The position numbers and the translations under genes were made by a program. From assembly GCA_020638695.1 (NCBI GenBank), contig JACKIB010000006.1, positions 62,001 through 126,000 of the forward strand: a stretch of DNA of 64,000 nucleotides, given 5' to 3'. Shown here piece after piece: positions 63,030 to 64,000 of the stretch (its first letter is position 1; every line of letters begins with the position of its first letter). Origin of the DNA: Planctomycetota bacterium (GTDB lineage Bacteria > Planctomycetota > UBA1135 > UBA2386). The notes beneath the pieces are model-generated. The model did no database searches. It saw nothing but the letters and a program-made list of their open reading frames with translations, and was not told where the DNA came from.

Positions 63030-63318
63030 TCTGATGTTGGGCGATAAAGCATTTGAGTCAAGTTTCGGTCGAGACAAGCAGAACTCCCCCCTCCCGCGAG
63101 AGCAGACGCGAGGCCAAACGGCGGACGACCTGGCATAAGCGAGGCCACGCGAAGGTGGCGCGAGTTGACGTGGAGTGTCGAGGTCTCCGACAGGCAGAGA
63201 GCCGAAACCGCGAGATGCGGGCATTGAAGGGCGCCGGGCGTAAGCCGATGCGACCTCGTTCGAGCCAGGAGCAAGATGCTATCCGACCACCGCTCGTCGG
63301 GCTGGGGCGAAGCCCCGT
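63030..63318. other. Intergenic stretch with no supported gene
   Basis: Between the insertion-sequence end and the family 2 solo end. Only shadow frames are present, with no ribosome binding site or recognisable protein, and no repeats beyond the flanking elements. Confidence 0.4.
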
Positions 63319-63334
63319 TAGGAGTCTGCGCCAC
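63319..63334. repeat. Solo end of miniature element family 2
   Basis: TAGGAGTCTGCGCCAC is identical to the first 16 informative bases of the family 2 element at 27403-27570. No partner end follows. It lies 7 bp before the phosphatase stop codon on the opposite strand. Confidence 0.8.
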
Positions 63335-63340
63335 GGGACC

Positions 63341-64000
63341 TCACCCGTGATGCGTGGGTGCCAGAGTCGGGACCGCCCGCCGCCCGCCGCATTCCCACCA
63401 CGCGGTGACCGCGCGGCGGACCCGCTCCGTGGGCACGCGCCGCGACCGCATCGCGCAAACCCGCTCGACCGCTTCGTCGACACTCGCACACCGGCCTGCG
63501 TGCAGCAACCAAGCGGCGACCACCGTCGCACTGCGTTCGTAGCCGAGGGCGCAGTGCACGTAGACCTTGGCTCCGCTCTCCGCGGTGGCACGGCGCTCGA
63601 CGAACTCGACGGCGCGGTCCAGCACCGCGGGCTCCGGCGTGGTGAGGTCGAGGACCGGTAGCTCCAGGTAGTCTCCGCCGCGCAGTGCCGGCGTCTCCGA
63701 GTGTTCCGCGGTGAGGTCCAACACCGCGCGCACGCCAGCTCCGCGCAATCGCTTCGCGAGCGCGGCGTCGGGGAGACGGCCGAACAGCACGCCATCGGTG
63801 ACCGCGGCGAACGGTTCGGGCTCCCGGGACCAGTGCCACACGCGCACCGTCCAGAGCGGTAGCAGGTAGGGCCAGAGCAGGAAACGCGCCGGTAGGGACA
63901 GGTAGCCCGCGTACTTGCGGAACACCCGAGGTCCGAGCTTTGCGTAGCCGGCGGCGACCAGCACCAAGGCGAGTGCGCCCCATACCGCCAGCCAGAACCC
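63341..64000 (-). CDS. Membrane-linked dual-specificity phosphatase, 5' end missing
   Basis: The frame runs off the right edge. Visible residues begin with hydrophobic segments (FWLAVWGALALVLVAAGYA, then ARFLLWPYLLPLWTVRVWHW), suggesting membrane helices. A cysteine-dependent phosphatase domain follows: GVRAVLDLTAEHSET (WPD-like region preceding) and VYVHCALGYERSATVVAAWL, the HCxxGxxRS/T signature with catalytic Cys and Arg. The C-terminal helices close the domain. It probably dephosphorylates phosphoprotein or phospholipid at the membrane. Related proteins carry several N-terminal helices, so the missing part is likely membrane sequence. Confidence 0.78.
   Translation of the reverse strand, partial: GFWLAVWGALALVLVAAGYAKLGPRVFRKYAGYLSLPARFLLWPYLLPLWTVRVWHWSREPEPFAAVTDGVLFGRLPDAALAKRLRGAGVRAVLDLTAEHSETPALRGGDYLELPVLDLTTPEPAVLDRAVEFVERRATAESGAKVYVHCALGYERSATVVAAWLLHAGRCASVDEAVERVCAMRSRRVPTERVRRAVTAWWECGGRRAVPTLAPTHHG

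Overview
This is a GC-rich (roughly two-thirds G+C) bacterial chromosome segment. The gene content points to a Planctomycetota-type bacterium: large secreted proteins with short Sec signal peptides, eukaryote-like Ser/Thr kinases fused to TPR or sulfatase-modifying-factor (SUMF1) domains, ECF sigma factors next to those kinases, PQQ-type propellers with EF-hands, and a hybrid type II secretion/type IV pilus operon. This assignment is inferred from gene style; no rRNA is present to confirm it.

Layout. 0-4.4 kb: a 5'-truncated secreted-type protein, tRNA-Ala(CGC), an integrase-like remnant, a small membrane protein, a gene remnant and a secreted protein, then two repeat types. 4.5-11.7 kb: polyphosphate kinase 2, a PQQ-propeller/EF-hand protein, a DsbD thiol:disulfide interchange protein with an in-frame UGA at its catalytic Cys (a probable selenoprotein) and a ZIP-like metal transporter. 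11.9-17.3 kb: a beta-oxidation operon (thiolase, 3-hydroxyacyl-CoA dehydrogenase, acyl-CoA dehydrogenase, SppA peptidase, atypical acyl-CoA dehydrogenase). 17.3-24.2 kb: secreted and outer-membrane proteins, a run of small unknown genes and a 3 x 183-bp tandem repeat. 24.2-27.1 kb: a methyltransferase, an RlmD/TrmA-like RNA methyltransferase and a GST-like protein on the minus strand. 27.1-27.6 kb: a nest of terminal-inverted-repeat elements. 27.6-33.8 kb: a carboxypeptidase-regulatory-like protein, an endonuclease/exonuclease/phosphatase lipoprotein and a kinase-TPR protein.

33.9-44.1 kb: the secretion/pilus locus, with a lone pseudopilin, a GspE/PilB ATPase divergent from a seven-gene operon (pseudopilin, GspF, GspG-like, PilM-PilN-like fusion, PilO-like, PilP/GspC-like, secretin with a TPR tail). 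44.1-57.4 kb: a secreted protein, an ECF sigma/kinase-SUMF1 pair, a seven-repeat SBBP protein, a pseudokinase-SUMF1/kinase-SUMF1 pair and a second ECF sigma. 57.5-64 kb: a 1040-residue ELWxSDGT-repeat protein, gene fragments, miniature elements, a decayed IS110/IS1111-type insertion sequence and a membrane-linked dual-specificity phosphatase running off the right edge.

Two themes stand out. First, DsbD appears to use selenocysteine: the UGA replaces the first Cys of CxxC, the frame continues for 102 codons of recognisable thioredoxin domain, and a SECIS-like hairpin follows at the right distance. Second, at least three families of miniature inverted-repeat elements (about 157-178 bp) sit at CTAG/TA sites in intergenic DNA and sometimes abut one another. 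Two copies of one family supply the stop codon of the preceding gene.
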